Assembly: GCF_022605725.1 (NCBI RefSeq)
Contig: NC_065557.1
Location: forward strand, 28,089,256 to 28,153,255
Origin: Anthonomus grandis grandis
Taxonomy: Eukaryota; Arthropoda; Insecta; Coleoptera; Curculionidae
DNA: 64,000 bases
Direction: 5' to 3'
Position numbers and translations under genes: made by a program. Of this stretch, positions 21,767 through 32,823 are shown one piece after another. A model generated the notes under the pieces. That model was not told the origin of the DNA. It ran no database searches and was given only the letters and a program-made list of their open reading frames with translations. How positions within the stretch are numbered: the first letter of the stretch is position 1; every line of letters begins with the position of its first letter.

Positions 21767-24487
21767 GTAGGGTAAAGTCGGGAGAGATGACGCGCCGGGA
21801 CAGATGACGTAGAGCCAAAATTACGGTGTAACCATACCCAATTTATTAGTCGTGCACGCCATGTAGTAGAGCCGGTACTGTTTTCGGTTTCTCTTGTTTT
21901 TTCATATAAAAAGGCGTTCAAATATAGATGTAGTATGATTTTTCAAATTGATAAGTACCACGAAGTTTCGGAACATGTTAAAAAATATTTTATTTTAACC
22001 AAAGTTCGTAAATAACCAAAAAAATACTTAACGTAGGAAAAACTAGGTTATGTTAGTAACGTGCCTATATTAAGGTGAGTGCGTTTACTTCATAACATAT
22101 TGAATAATATAGATGCGTCATCTCTCCCACACATCTGGGATAGATGATGCATAATTTATAAAAATTTGTTTTTTTTTTTAAGCCAATATTTATTTTCAGA
22201 TGCTTCAAAATGCCAACATTTTACAGTTCATTTAGAGTTCAAGGGGCAAATGGACAGAAAAAGAACTGCTAAAAGCTGTAGAATTGTAGAAGCTGTAAGA
22301 GTCAGAAACGTTTTAATAAGACAGGCTGCAAGAGAAAATAATATTCCTGAACGAACGCTAAGATTTAGAATGCACAAAAACGATTTTAAGAAGGGTGGAA
22401 TAGGTGGAAAATTACTTTTGGGGGAGGATGTTGAAAAAAAGCTTTGTGAGCATGTTAAAAAGCTACAAAATTCTGGATTTGCACCAACAAGAACAACTGT
22501 TAGAATTTTAGCCTACAATTTAGCAAAATCGTTGGGTATCAAAAGTATATTTAATACACAAGCCCATATGACCGGAAAAGATTGGTTGAAACTTTTTTTA
22601 AATCGAAATAAAAGCCTTTCTATAAGAAAAGCAGAGAGCGTCTCTTTAGCAAGAGCTCAAGGGCTAAATAAGGAAGAGGTTAATCATTATTTTCAATTAT
22701 TATCAAAAATATTAACAGATAATGATTTGCTAAATAAGCCTTTGAATATTTTTAATATGGATGAAAGTGGCTTGCAGCTTAACAATGATCCTGGAAAAGT
22801 TATCGCTGCAAAAGGAAGTAAAGATATTCATGTTATTAAAGGTCAAGAAAGAGGAGAGACTATAACTCTTGTGACTTGCTGTAATGCAAAAGGTTAATTT
22901 TTACCACCATATTATATTTTTAAAGGGGTGAACAAGCATGAATATGAATTGAAAACAAAAATGAATTTTGTCAAAAATATGCCTAAATATGCCAAATATG
23001 CATAATTAAAATGAGAAAAAAGTCTGCTTATATTTGTGAAGAGCTGTTGTTGGATTGGCTAGCAAATCACTTCATACCCAGGAAGCCAACTGGAAAGTGT
23101 TTCCTGATTTTAGATGGTCATGGTTCTCATATAAACTCCTATGAAATGCTAGAAACTACCCTGGAAAATGACATTTTATTATTGTGCCTGCCCAGCCATA
23201 CTACCCATTTTTTACAACTCCTTTATCGCTCTTTTTTTAAGCCACTGAAAAGTTACTTTAAAAGTGCATGTGATGAATTGATAAGGGCAAATCCAGGCAA
23301 ACGTATTGAACGCAGACTTTTGGGAAACTTCTTGCTGATTTTTGGACACGTGCAGTAACAACTGAGATTGGAATATCAGGATTTCGTGCTACAGGAATTT
23401 ACCCCTTGAAACCATCTGCTATCCCAAATCATGCTTTTCTTTCTGCCAAGAAAAATTAACTACCTTCTCAACATTTACCAAGTGAACGCTCAGAACCTGG
23501 TCCTCCTCAATCCACATTAACACCCAATGTAGCATTGACAAGTTTAAACTCTTCCCCTCTTAAGACATTGGATAATCATTCTGCAGTGCCTGTCGCTTGT
23601 ACATCAGATTGGATGCCTTCAAAGATTTTAGAAGACCTTTCTCCTGTTCCCAAGATCGTAGCTTTAAAGAATCCAAAAAGAAGAAAACAGTCTGCCCAAT
23701 ATCTAACTAGCCCTATCAACATTTTGGAAAAAAAAGAGAAAATACTCAAAAAACTAAAGCTTGAAGCCAAAAAATTAGAAAAACAGAAGCAAAACCAATA
23801 AAAAGAAAAAGCGCTCTCACTTTCTCGCGTGAGTGCTCTTAATTCTGCCAAACGCAAATTAGTTGAAAGTCAGTCGTCATCATCAGATAATGATGATGAT
23901 TTTTCAATTAATGATTCCACCGACGACGAGATTTTTGATGAGAATGAATGTGACCAAAAGTACGACCAAACAACCACTGTAGACTGGATAAAATGTGTTA
24001 AATGTGAGAGATGGGTTCATGCTTTTTCCTGCACCTCATATGAACAACATTGCATGTTATGTGCTAAACTAGTTTTTAAAAAATAGCCATGTTAATATTT
24101 AATTCATATTGTCTAGAATTCTTTCTGTTACTTTTTTTATTTTATTTAAGCTACCTATATTTAATGTGAGCTTAATACTTACATTTTTCTTACACATTTT
24201 TCACTTTTTTTTTTAAATTATGTATAAAGCTCATAAGCAATAACACCCAGCCGGTCGGCGCGGCGTCAACGCACCCATATAGGATGGGTGAGATTGCCAA
24301 ATACATAATAATAAAAAAAAAATGTTATCGACAGGAAAATCTGATTTATTGAATCCAAATAATACATGTTTCACATATAAACTTAAACATTTAAATGTGG
24401 TTTTTATTTACTGTCTCCCAATGTTAGAACTATAAACTTAATCACGCAACAAAAAAAGGTGCGTCATCTGTCCCAACTCTATGCTAC
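21767..24487 (+). mobile_element. Pogo/Tigger-type DNA transposon, 2.7 kb, with terminal inverted repeats
   Basis: Terminal inverted repeats of about 30 bp: left 21767-21796 (GTAGGGTAAAGTCGGGAGAG, continuing ATGACGCGCC) and right 24458-24487, whose reverse complement starts GTAGCATAGAGTTGGGACAG. The innermost 24 bp match at about 20 positions. A 14-bp motif (GGGASAGATGACGC-like) recurs five times: twice at the left end, twice in the leader at 22115-22150, and once in the right repeat. The single gene between the ends is the transposase. A TA target duplication is expected for the family, but I could not place it with certainty. Confidence 0.85.
22166..24086 (+). pseudogene. Pogo-type transposase with CENPB-like DNA-binding domain and C-terminal zinc finger
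   Basis: Likely start at the internal ATG MDRKRTAKSCRIVEAVRVRN near 22250. The N-terminal helix-turn-helix is followed by a CENPB-type HTH (LGEDVEKKLCEHVKKLQNSG and GKDWLKLFLNRNKSLSIRKA). The DDE domain shows FNMDESGLQ (first Asp), LILDGHGSHI (second Asp) and PSHTTHFLQLLYRSFFKPLK, where the third catalytic Asp (usually LQPLD) is Tyr. The C-terminal third is Ser/Lys-rich with a coiled stretch (23700-23800), an acidic patch and a PHD-like finger, WIKCVKCERWVHAF. Lesions are a stop at 22895, a shift near 22985-23010, a shift near 23335, and stops at 23457 and 23799. Confidence 0.88.
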
Positions 24488-24489
24488 AT

Positions 24490-26885
24490 ACTTAGAAAAA
24501 ATTAGCGATATTAAATACGGGGAGAAAAAAAGGGACGGTTTTACTAGATATAATATTCAGAAATAAAGTTTATTTAAATTTTTATCATTTCTGGATATCA
24601 TGCTTCAGAGAACCATGATGTATTATAATATGCTCTGCTCTTTAGTTAGTTAAAAGTAACATAAACTGTCAAGACTTGTATATATCAAAATTATCAGTCA
24701 GTATCCCGAAATGTATCGGCAATGAATTTCTCAACCAGATCAACACTAGAAATGTTTTAATAAATTTACTTTTGTCTGATAAAAAAAATAATTTTTCGTT
24801 ACATCTGTGGTAGCAATAAAATTATGAAGTTCTTTATAACTTTATTCTTAATTTTTCCCCAAAAAAAAAAACGAATTGACGTTTGCAGGTAAACAGCTTA
24901 ATACCTTTATGTAAAGATAAGTTAATATGTTTTTCCATCTTATATTACTCTGACGTCAGAATATACAATAAGAATTGTCACTTTCCGTCTTACACGCATA
25001 AACATTATCAATTTTTAGTAAATATTTTTGAAATTTATTAAAATTACATATCTTTTAGGGTTATGTCAGAACGTTTTTATTGTTCTATTTAATTTTGATT
25101 TAGTTGTTTTTTTGGTTATTTTAGTGTAGCATGTTATTTTAACACCAACAATGGTAATGTATTTTGCACCAGATTGCAAGCATTATAGCGAATAACAAAA
25201 AACGGAAAAAAAGAAATCGATATTTCTGCTAAGGAATACTAAGGTAATATTTGCAACTCTTTGTTGAGAAGAAGATAATACATGGTCTTACCGTTTGTGA
25301 GTATAATCGAGCAAAGAGGTTAACCGAGGATGAATTAGATAAAATTGTCTATAATTGTAAAATAATTGTCTAAAGAACTTAGGTAGGCCTATAGTGCAAA
25401 CCTATATTTATTAACAGGCCTGACTTTTTTAAATTGATTAATTGAAAATGAATGAGTAAAAAATTGAGTGATCTGAGGATAAAAGATTGCTTAATTGCTA
25501 AGTTTTTCGTAGGAGCATATAAAAAATAGTCATAACAAAGTTCAGTTGTATACATGTTTGCCCTGTAATAAGTAACTTTGTAACATTTTATAAGTTATAA
25601 CATTTTATAATTACTTTTATGCGTTTTTTTAAATAATAGAATAGTTCACATAGAATAGGCAAAAGTTAAAACATAAGCATTGTTTATAAATTGTAATAAT
25701 ATAGACCATTATTTACATATACATATAATATTTTCTATATTTACTAGATTTTTGGTGACAGGAATAGGCTCTGCCCTAAAAAGCCAGGTACTCAATAGCA
25801 AAAAAGTTTAGGTCTTGTAAAAGTAGAAGTATTGAGAGTAGCTAACCGGATCGATACGTCGATTTTTTATTTTTTATTTTTATTTTGAAAGGCAGGAGTC
25901 GACACGTAAACAAATCGATTTTATTCCTCTTTTTGTTTTAGAAAAAAAAGTCATTTCTGTAAAAATTATTATTTTTTTTTGAAAATTAAGAATTCTTGTT
26001 TAGGCCCGTTGATCTCGTAAAGTAATTTTTTTGGAAAAAATAACTTTTATAAAAAAGAAACCTAAATTTACATAGAAACCATATCATTAGTATACACTAA
26101 TATGTATAATATTATAACTTAAACCATTTCGGCTACACAGCGGTTCTAGTTCCTGAGGTACCAAATAAAATTTTGAAAATTTCACAGCGCGAAAAACGCA
26201 ACTTCCCGCGGGTCTATCTAAAAAGGCGCTATTAGAAATCTTCATCAGGAGCTTTTATGCCTATAAGTTTCAAAAAACCAGGAAAAATCGTAACCACTTC
26301 CTAAAGGTATTGATATATGTTATATGTGACCATTTCACTAAAATCCAGAAAAAAGTTATATAAAAATAGTCAACATAAGTTGTAGCAAAATGTGATCATT
26401 TATAAAGAAATATCCAAGCCCAATGAAACAACTCTTTTGCATAAGCCTGCTAGTAAGTACTTCGCTCTTTTATATAAAGTTGAAGCCCGTTTTCGTCCGA
26501 CACCTGATTATAAATGAAAATATGCAATCCAAAACTTATAAGTAAATTAAAGAGCACTTTGCATGTTCACAAAGTTAGGGGTTTTAAGTAAGATAAGGAG
26601 ACAATTTTGCGTTGAAATATTCTCACTGTAACTTCTAGTTCCTGATTGTCTTAACTTGTGAGGCGGCTATGAAAGATAAAGTTTTATTTAAGAGATTATT
26701 CACTTTGTGCCTACAAAAGTAAGTAATTTTGTTGGAAATTTTGGTATTATTTTTTAAATACTGTATTTTGTTAACTTGATTTATATTAAATTTTTTTTTA
26801 TAGATCCGTTATTTTTTTCTCAATTTAAGATGGGTGCATATAATCTTTTTTGTTTGCAAAAAGAGTTGCTATAGGTGAATACAAT
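24490..26885. other. Noncoding stretch
   Basis: Mostly AT-rich. At 25151-25195 a 14-codon frame, MVMYFAPDCKHYSE, vaguely resembles the start of a THAP finger but is too short to call. The block at about 26120-26560 has higher complexity, like a leader of a DNA transposon, but no matching ends were found. Confidence 0.35.
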
Positions 26886-26887
26886 TT

Positions 26888-27075
26888 TATACCGAGTGAC
26901 ACAGAAAAGAGGGAACACTTTCACTTTTTTACTTTTTCAGATGAATAAATGAAAGTCGGTATATCGATAAAATAGTTAAACGAGCATCTTTTGACGTATT
27001 CTATTGCGTTCCATTATTTCCAGTTTAACAGGAAATGACACCAACTTTCTTATTTTAAATGGGACACTTGGTATA
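26888..27075. mobile_element. Mariner-type MITE, 188 bp
   Basis: The ends are inverted: TATACCGAGTGACACA at the left and, read from the right end on the minus strand, TATACCAAGTGTCCCA. Inside lies a near-palindrome, TTTCC-A-GTTTAAC-A-GGAAA (27019-27037 region), followed by ATGACACCAACTTTCTTATT and AAATGGGACAC, a composition typical of mariner ends. There is no coding capacity. It is probably mobilised by a mariner transposase supplied in trans. Confidence 0.75.
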
Positions 27076-27372
27076 TTATTACGTATCATTAAAAAAGAAC
27101 CGTTCGCCAATTACGACTCAAGGACAACCCACCAATAACTTCGAAGCCACCCTCACATTAATCGAAGGGCAAGCGTGGTTAACTTATCAGGTTGACTTTC
27201 TAGAATTGATTACATATAAAATTAAGTTTTCGTTTTAGACAAGTCCGTGTAGAACCTTATATTACGTTCTTCTATTAAAGTAGTCCTTCCAAAAGTAGAT
27301 GATGATAAGCAAAAAATCACATACTACCATCGGTCAATAAAACACTATAATTCTAAGACTTAACAAAATATC

Positions 27373-29141
27373 TTGTCTGACAGGTCATGGAACAATACTT
27401 TAACAGATGTAAATATATTGGCAAATTCTTCTATTTTAGATCTAGAAAATAGTTTAAATATAATGTGTTTAAAGCTAGAGATATCTGTTAGCCTAAAATA
27501 TAAAAATAAAAAATGGATACCTTATGATATTTTACAGTTAATGGAAGATAGGGACAAGTTATTTGTAAGGGCAATTCATGAGGGCACTCCAGATCTATGG
27601 GATAGCTATAAAAGGGTTAGAAACCAAATGTTAAAGGAGAAGAAAGTGGTATCTCAAAAAAAGTGCTTCTAGATGTGTTTGAAGTTGTGGTTAACCGTGT
27701 GTTAGATATAATTAATACATCGCTTCAGTATGGTGATTCCCAGAAGTGAAAGGGCTCAACAGTCTTACCGGTTCCTAAGGTCTCAGACACAAGGCTGGCG
27801 AGTGAGTTTAGGCCTATTAATACTGTACCAGTTTACGAAAAGCTTCTAGAATTTACTGTAAAAACCCAACTTCAAAGTTACTGTGATCAAAATAATATTT
27901 TAACAACAAACCAGTCAGGGTTTAGACCTCACCATTTTTGCAAAACTGTGATTATTAACATCTGTGATAATTTTAATAGAGAAATAGATAAGGGTTTAAT
28001 TAATTTTTTTTTTCAAGGGAACTTTGTTTTGGCAATTTTCTTGGATTTTAGAAGAGCGTTTGAGACGTTTAATCGCAATGTTTTGCTTCTTAAAATGGAA
28101 AAAATAAGGATAGGAGGTACAGTTTTAAGTTGGTTTAAATCGTATTTGCATAACAGGAAATAGGTGGTCAAATTTAAAAATAAATTATCTGGTGCTGAAA
28201 ATATTAATGTTGTTATTAATGAAAATATTAATGTGGTACTATGTTGTCCAATTCTATTCCTTATTTATATTAATGATATTGTCAATGCCATTAGTAGAAG
28301 TAACTCAGCATTTTTTGCAGATGACACTATGCTGTATGTTGTGGGAAAGGATATTAAAAAAATGCAAGATCTAAACTTTGATTTGGATAATATATACAAA
28401 TGGCGGTGTAATAATAACTTAAGTATTAATGCAGCTAAAACAAAATTTTATCTGTTTGGAAGTAAAGCTAGCTTAACCCAAGTAAATTGAAATGTAATAA
28501 AAGTAGAGATAAATAATATCCAAACGTAAGTAAGAAACAATATCCTACCAGAAAGAAATTAAATATTTGGGTGTTGTTTTGGATCCACATTTGAATTTTG
28601 ATTCTCATATTGACAGCATAATACGCAAAATGTCAAAAAAAGTAAATTTTTTATCGAGAATTGACAGAAACCTCTCTTTACAAACAAAATTGCTAATTTA
28701 TAATAGTATTATTTTGCTGCACTTGGATTTTTGTTCTACACTTTTTTTTGGTATTCCGGATTACAGGGTCAATAGACTTCAAATCATACATAACAGAGCC
28801 ATAAGAATAATATTAAAATGTAATAGATATACACCGGTAGATAATATGTTAAATGTACTAAATATCTTATCGGTAAAACAAAAAATATTATTTAGTACCT
28901 GTATGTTTATTTTTAAATTAAAAAATAAATTGCTACCAAACTATATTTGTGAAAAGAATACAGTCTTTAGTGATCTACATAACTGTGCTACCAGACAACA
29001 GGAGGATTTTGTATTGATATGTAGACATACTTCAAACAGAATGACAAACACTATTCTACACAAAGGTCTTATGTATTTTAATGAATTACCCATTAATATA
29101 AAGAACTGCAGAAGCCTAATTATGTTTAGGAAAATATTATA

Positions 29142-29142
<1 letters not shown>
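27373..29142 (+). pseudogene. LINE ORF2 RT domain (CR1/Jockey-type), frameshifted
   Basis: Plus-strand blocks: KNKKWIPYDILQLMEDRDKL and WDSYKRVRNQMLKEKK (linker), VPKVSDTRLASEFRPINTVP (27770 on), QSGFRPHHFCKTVI, NFVLAIFLDFRRAFETFNRN (28020 on), then FLIYINDIVNAISRSNSAFF followed by ADDTMLYVVG (FADD catalytic box, 28300-28340), YLGVVLDPHLNFDSHIDSII, NRLQIIHNRAIRIILKCNRY and a C-terminus ending NCRSLIMFRKIL at 29142. The GVPQGS block is replaced by an odd stretch containing a 24-bp tandem duplication (28196-28238). Three or four shifts and stops occur. From about 28567 onward the frame is open to the stop. Confidence 0.85.
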
Positions 29143-29207
<65 letters not shown>

Positions 29208-29405
29208 CGTTATAATGACGTGATGACGATGATGATATATGACGTTATAATTTAATCTTTTATTATTTATTTGCTTACATTTATTTTCACTTTTTATATT
29301 TTTTAGTTTTGTCAAGATGTTGTAAATATGTTTTAAAAATTATAATATATATTATTGTACTTGTATGTAGCAATATGCTAAATAAATAAACATTATTATT
29401 ATTAA
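29143..29405 (+). repeat. LINE 3' UTR with (TA)n and ATT-repeat tail
   Basis: Directly after the ORF2 stop comes a (TA)n run at 29144-29205, then GACGTTATAATGACGTGATG, then AT-rich UTR, and finally AATAAATAAACATTATTATT with an ATT repeat that marks the 3' end of the LINE. The TA run inside the UTR is unusual because it separates the stop codon from the rest of the tail. Confidence 0.8.
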
Positions 29406-29559
29406 TAAACAGTTAGAGCACATTTACAGTCTTGCGAAATTGCTTAACAATGAAACAAAAATTTTTACTCAGGCAACTAGTGCGCCAGCGCGTAGCGATT
29501 CTTCGTCCTTAGGTCTTGCTCTAATAATTAGTGCTATTAAGTTTTATCTTAAGTAAGTC

Positions 29560-30600
29560 TATACTAATCAATTTTAAAATTATAAAATCAACAAGAACTA
29601 AACTATAACAAGTATAAATAAAATAACTACAAAAAGAATATTTGTACACAATTAAAATGGTACTTATTAATGAGCAACGTACAATCTTCATTGAACATAA
29701 AACGACTAAGATAATACGAAACAAGTACGCGACTAAAAAATTTGGTATGGATACAGGCAAAAAAGGTTTTTATGCAAAGCTCGGTTTAAATTTTCTATAA
29801 TAAAAGCTTCAAATAAAGTCTTTTACGGCTTTTTTAGAATTTGCTCTGAAGTGCATTATTTTCTTTACAGAAGTAGAGGTACAAAGCAGATTAAATATAT
29901 TAGGTGCCATATAAGAAAAATTAACTTTTGAGAGACCCTTTTTTTTTTAGAGATTTTTTTGGTATTTCAGCTATTATCTGTATTATTTGTCTAGTTTCGT
30001 ACATCTTATTAGGCAATTTTATTTTTTGAGGGTACTTTGACACATAGCATAAGAGTCTAGTCGTATAAAGTTGCTTTACCCTAAAAACATTAAAGTCTTG
30101 AAATAATAAATCTGTTGGGTACATGCGGTTTTTATATAAACTGGTTTTTATACACCATTTCTTATTCTTTTTTTTGTTAATTTTTTCTTTTTTTACGCTA
30201 CTTAATGCAGTTTCATAACTGCTTCCACATGCTATTATGCTATATTGAATATAATCTTTAAATTACTTTTATTTATATAAGAGCTTAATTTCTGTAAAAT
30301 AAATATGATTTTTTGTAGTTTGATCTTATATTTTCTGCGTGATATTTGAAATGCGTTTGGCTATCCAAAATTACACCAAGATATTATATTTTCTGGACCT
30401 TTCAACGTTATTAACGCATTTTCATGGTAGCGTTTTTGTCATCATCGTGTACTATTATTAAGTATTTCAACTGGTGGTGGTTTTGATCGAGACTCTATGT
30501 AGAATAAAATACTTTAGTTAAATTTATTTCAACACGTTGTACATTATTCTCCTCTAATCTTTCTACATACCTTTCCGTCTGTCTAGAAAATTTTTAGTGA
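29560..30600 (-). pseudogene. LINE RT C-terminal relic
   Basis: Minus-strand blocks: ERYVERLEENN and RVEINLTKVF near 30500-30590, KVQKI then YLGVILDSQTHFKYHAENIR near 30340-30390, and YPTDLLFQDFNVFRVKQLYT, LLCYVSKYPQKIKLPNKMYE and TRQ (30124-29970). These match the post-palm part of Jockey-type ORF2 proteins, including the YLGVxLD block and the YPTDxLF block. There are many stops. The RT palm is missing. Confidence 0.7.
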
Positions 30601-30616
30601 GTCACTACCAAACTTC

Positions 30617-30691
30617 AAAATAGTAGTGGAGTTCAATTTTAAGACTTTTTTACCGTTTCATCAAACAATACTACTTCACATTTTGCTAAGT
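30617..30691 (+). repeat. Short hairpin repeat, copy 1
   Basis: AATAGTAGTGGAGTTCAATT, then AAGACTTTTTTACCGTTT and TACTACTTCACATTTTGCTA. It aligns with 30997-31096 in the same orientation. The two ends of the unit are themselves inverted (CTACTTCACATTTTGC against the opening block). Confidence 0.6.
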
Positions 30692-30996
30692 AATAGTTAA
30701 ATCTACTACACAAATTTAAGTATATAAGTTTTGTGTGCATATTAGTACACCAATGTATAAGCTATTGAAAACTGATTACCGCAATTTATAAATTTATTAA
30801 GAACTTAACTGATTGATATATTTTGATAACGATTTTATAAATATTTCAAGGGTGATTTCTAAGGGTCCTCAGACTAACTTGCAATTAAACGTGAAAATAG
30901 CATGTATTCATCATAATAATGTATTCATAATCGTAGCATGTAATCATATAATCGCTATTCGACCTATGCGACCAATAGAAAGTATTTATCAAAACT

Positions 30997-31096
30997 GCTA
31001 AATAGTAGTTAAGTAGGGTTCAATTTGAGACTTTATTACTGTTTGAGATCTTCCTTACTATTTTACGAAACAGTCCTACTTCACATATTGCTAAAC
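30997..31096 (+). repeat. Short hairpin repeat, copy 2
   Basis: GCTAAATAGTAGTTAAGTAG at the left and CCTACTTCACATATTGCTAA at the right are imperfect inverted arms (about 20 bp). The unit repeats the one at 30617-30691, with an insertion of about 20 bp in the middle. This looks like a small foldback MITE present twice in direct orientation. Confidence 0.6.
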
Positions 31097-31099
31097 AAG

Positions 31100-31600
31100 T
31101 GAGATAGTTGGGCTTACAACGATGGTGCAAAACTTCTTATACCATGAGATATAAAAGACAGCCAATAAGACCAGTATTGCTTTTGACTTTCATTTTATGA
31201 GCCTATTTATTATAAAATAATCTACAAAATGTAATTAAAGGATTGAATTAGTGCTTAATAAAGATAATACGCTTTAGAAATGGCTCGGAGGAGTTTAAAA
31301 AATTTAGTTTTAATTTAACATAATTTGGAAACATAATCTTAATTCTGTATTTAATGATCAACAATATTGGTGCGTGCTGTTGATTTTAAAGGGAATAAAT
31401 AATGAAGTTTCAAAAATCTTGATTTTTTATTTTGAATGTTATAAAATATAATATTGAAATATGATTTAATGATTAATAAATGTTTTTATAATATTTTTTG
31501 AGTTTAATGTTTTTTTATGCTTTTTAATTTTGTGCTTTAATTTTATTAAGCTTAATCAATAAAAAGTTTGAAAAAATAAACGTAGTTTTCAACCATATAT
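31100..31600. other. AT-rich noncoding stretch
   Basis: Nothing recognisable beyond AT-rich sequence. Confidence 0.4.
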
Positions 31601-31605
31601 TATTT

Positions 31606-31796
31606 TTCCTACTACCGTGTGTAAAGTAATTTGGTATTTTTTATTTTTTTAATGTTTTCTTTAGGAGTAGAAAAAAAATTATATGTTACACGTGTGTAAG
31701 ATCACCTTTTTTTAATTATGAGAATTGTCATTTGAAAATTATCCATTCGTAAAAAAAGGATCTTTCTACACACTTGTTACATAAATAACTATTTTG
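31606..31796 (+). repeat. Dispersed hairpin repeat, copy B
   Basis: Partner of 9535-9718 in the opposite orientation. Arms ATGTTACACGTGTGTAAGAT (31683-31703) and GATCTTTCTACACACTTGTT (to 31782) form an imperfect stem of about 22 bp over a 55-nt loop, extended by T-run/A-run pairing. It contains no coding frame. Confidence 0.75.
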
Positions 31797-31799
31797 CTT

Positions 31800-32460
31800 A
31801 TTTTTATAAAACAAGGGCATACATTCCTATCTAGTTTGCTAGCAAAAACACCTTTTTTTCATACCAGTTTTTAATACACTGACCTGCCTTTTTTAATAAA
31901 CTTTTAAAATTAAAGCTATAAATAATCTGTGTACTGTGTGCTTAAAAACTGATTTCTACTGTTATAAATCTAAAACTAAATTATTCAAGGCCTAAAAAAG
32001 TTGCAGTCAAGTTAACTTTAACTTTCATTTATTCACTATTCCTGCATAAATTTAAATTCTGTTAAGAGTGAGCGCCTTAAAACAAATAGTATTAAATTTT
32101 TGCTTTTAAAGAAAGATCTATTCAGTTATTCAGACACCGAATTTTGGAGTGCAGGATTTTTTTTAGAAATTATTTTAAATGGCTGATTAAATCTTTTTAC
32201 TTAAATAGTAATGCTTATTATTGACTCTCTTTAAATGTAATGGTTTTATAAAAATGTTTAAATAATTCTAATAAAATCAAGATTTTATTAGAATTTGATT
32301 GATTTATAGACTTAAATATTTAAATTGATGATAATTTAAAAACTAAATGTTTTCTTTAGGTAATATATGACTTACTAGCAAACATAGCTGAATAAAATAA
32401 TCCTAAGTGAAAAACATCCCTCAAAAGGGTAGTATGGGGTGTAACTTTGACCATCGGTTT
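31800..32460. other. AT-rich stretch with a perfect 15-bp palindrome
   Basis: Noncoding. At 32264-32295, AATTCTAATAAAATC is followed by AA and then its exact reverse complement, giving a 15-bp stem with a 2-nt gap. Confidence 0.6.
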
Positions 32461-32469
32461 TCAGCTGAG

Positions 32470-32760
32470 GGGACGTTATCAATAATAAAAATACCTGAAT
32501 TAAGAAATACTCTTAAATTCAACCCTTTGGATAACAGTGCCTCGGGGTTCCCTGGAACCTAGCTATCCGAGCCAACTGTTTCCTCAGGTGGGAAGGCCGA
32601 CTGGGTAACTGCAGGTAATTTGTCGGTTCCCCCAAAGGCCGGAATTACCCCCTTACAAGGGTATTCTACCTTTAAGCGAAGACCAGCGGTTTAGGGTCCA
32701 ACCGGTTCCTACCTGAGGGTAGAAGATCAGCACGAAGTGGTTATCGAATAACTGATGATT
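32470..32760. other. GC-rich noncoding block of unknown origin
   Basis: A sharp compositional island (CCTCGGGGTTCCCTGGAACC, AGGTGGGAAGGCCGACTGGG, and so on) between AT-rich DNA and the GC-rich LINE ORF1. Neither strand gives a convincing protein. It could be a SINE or an untranslated part of the adjacent LINE. Confidence 0.4.
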
Positions 32761-32823
32761 TCCCTAATTACTTTGAAACCGACATTTATTTAATTATTTA
32801 CATATTCAGGTTAACCTAATGGT

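Noticed and set aside
25151..25195. THAP-finger-like start MVMYFAPDCKHYSE
   Set aside because: Only 14 codons before a stop, with no downstream His or AVPTIF-like motif. Too little to call.
28941..29315. 124-codon minus-strand frame with an (IY)n run
   Set aside because: It is created by the TA microsatellite and antisense LINE sequence.
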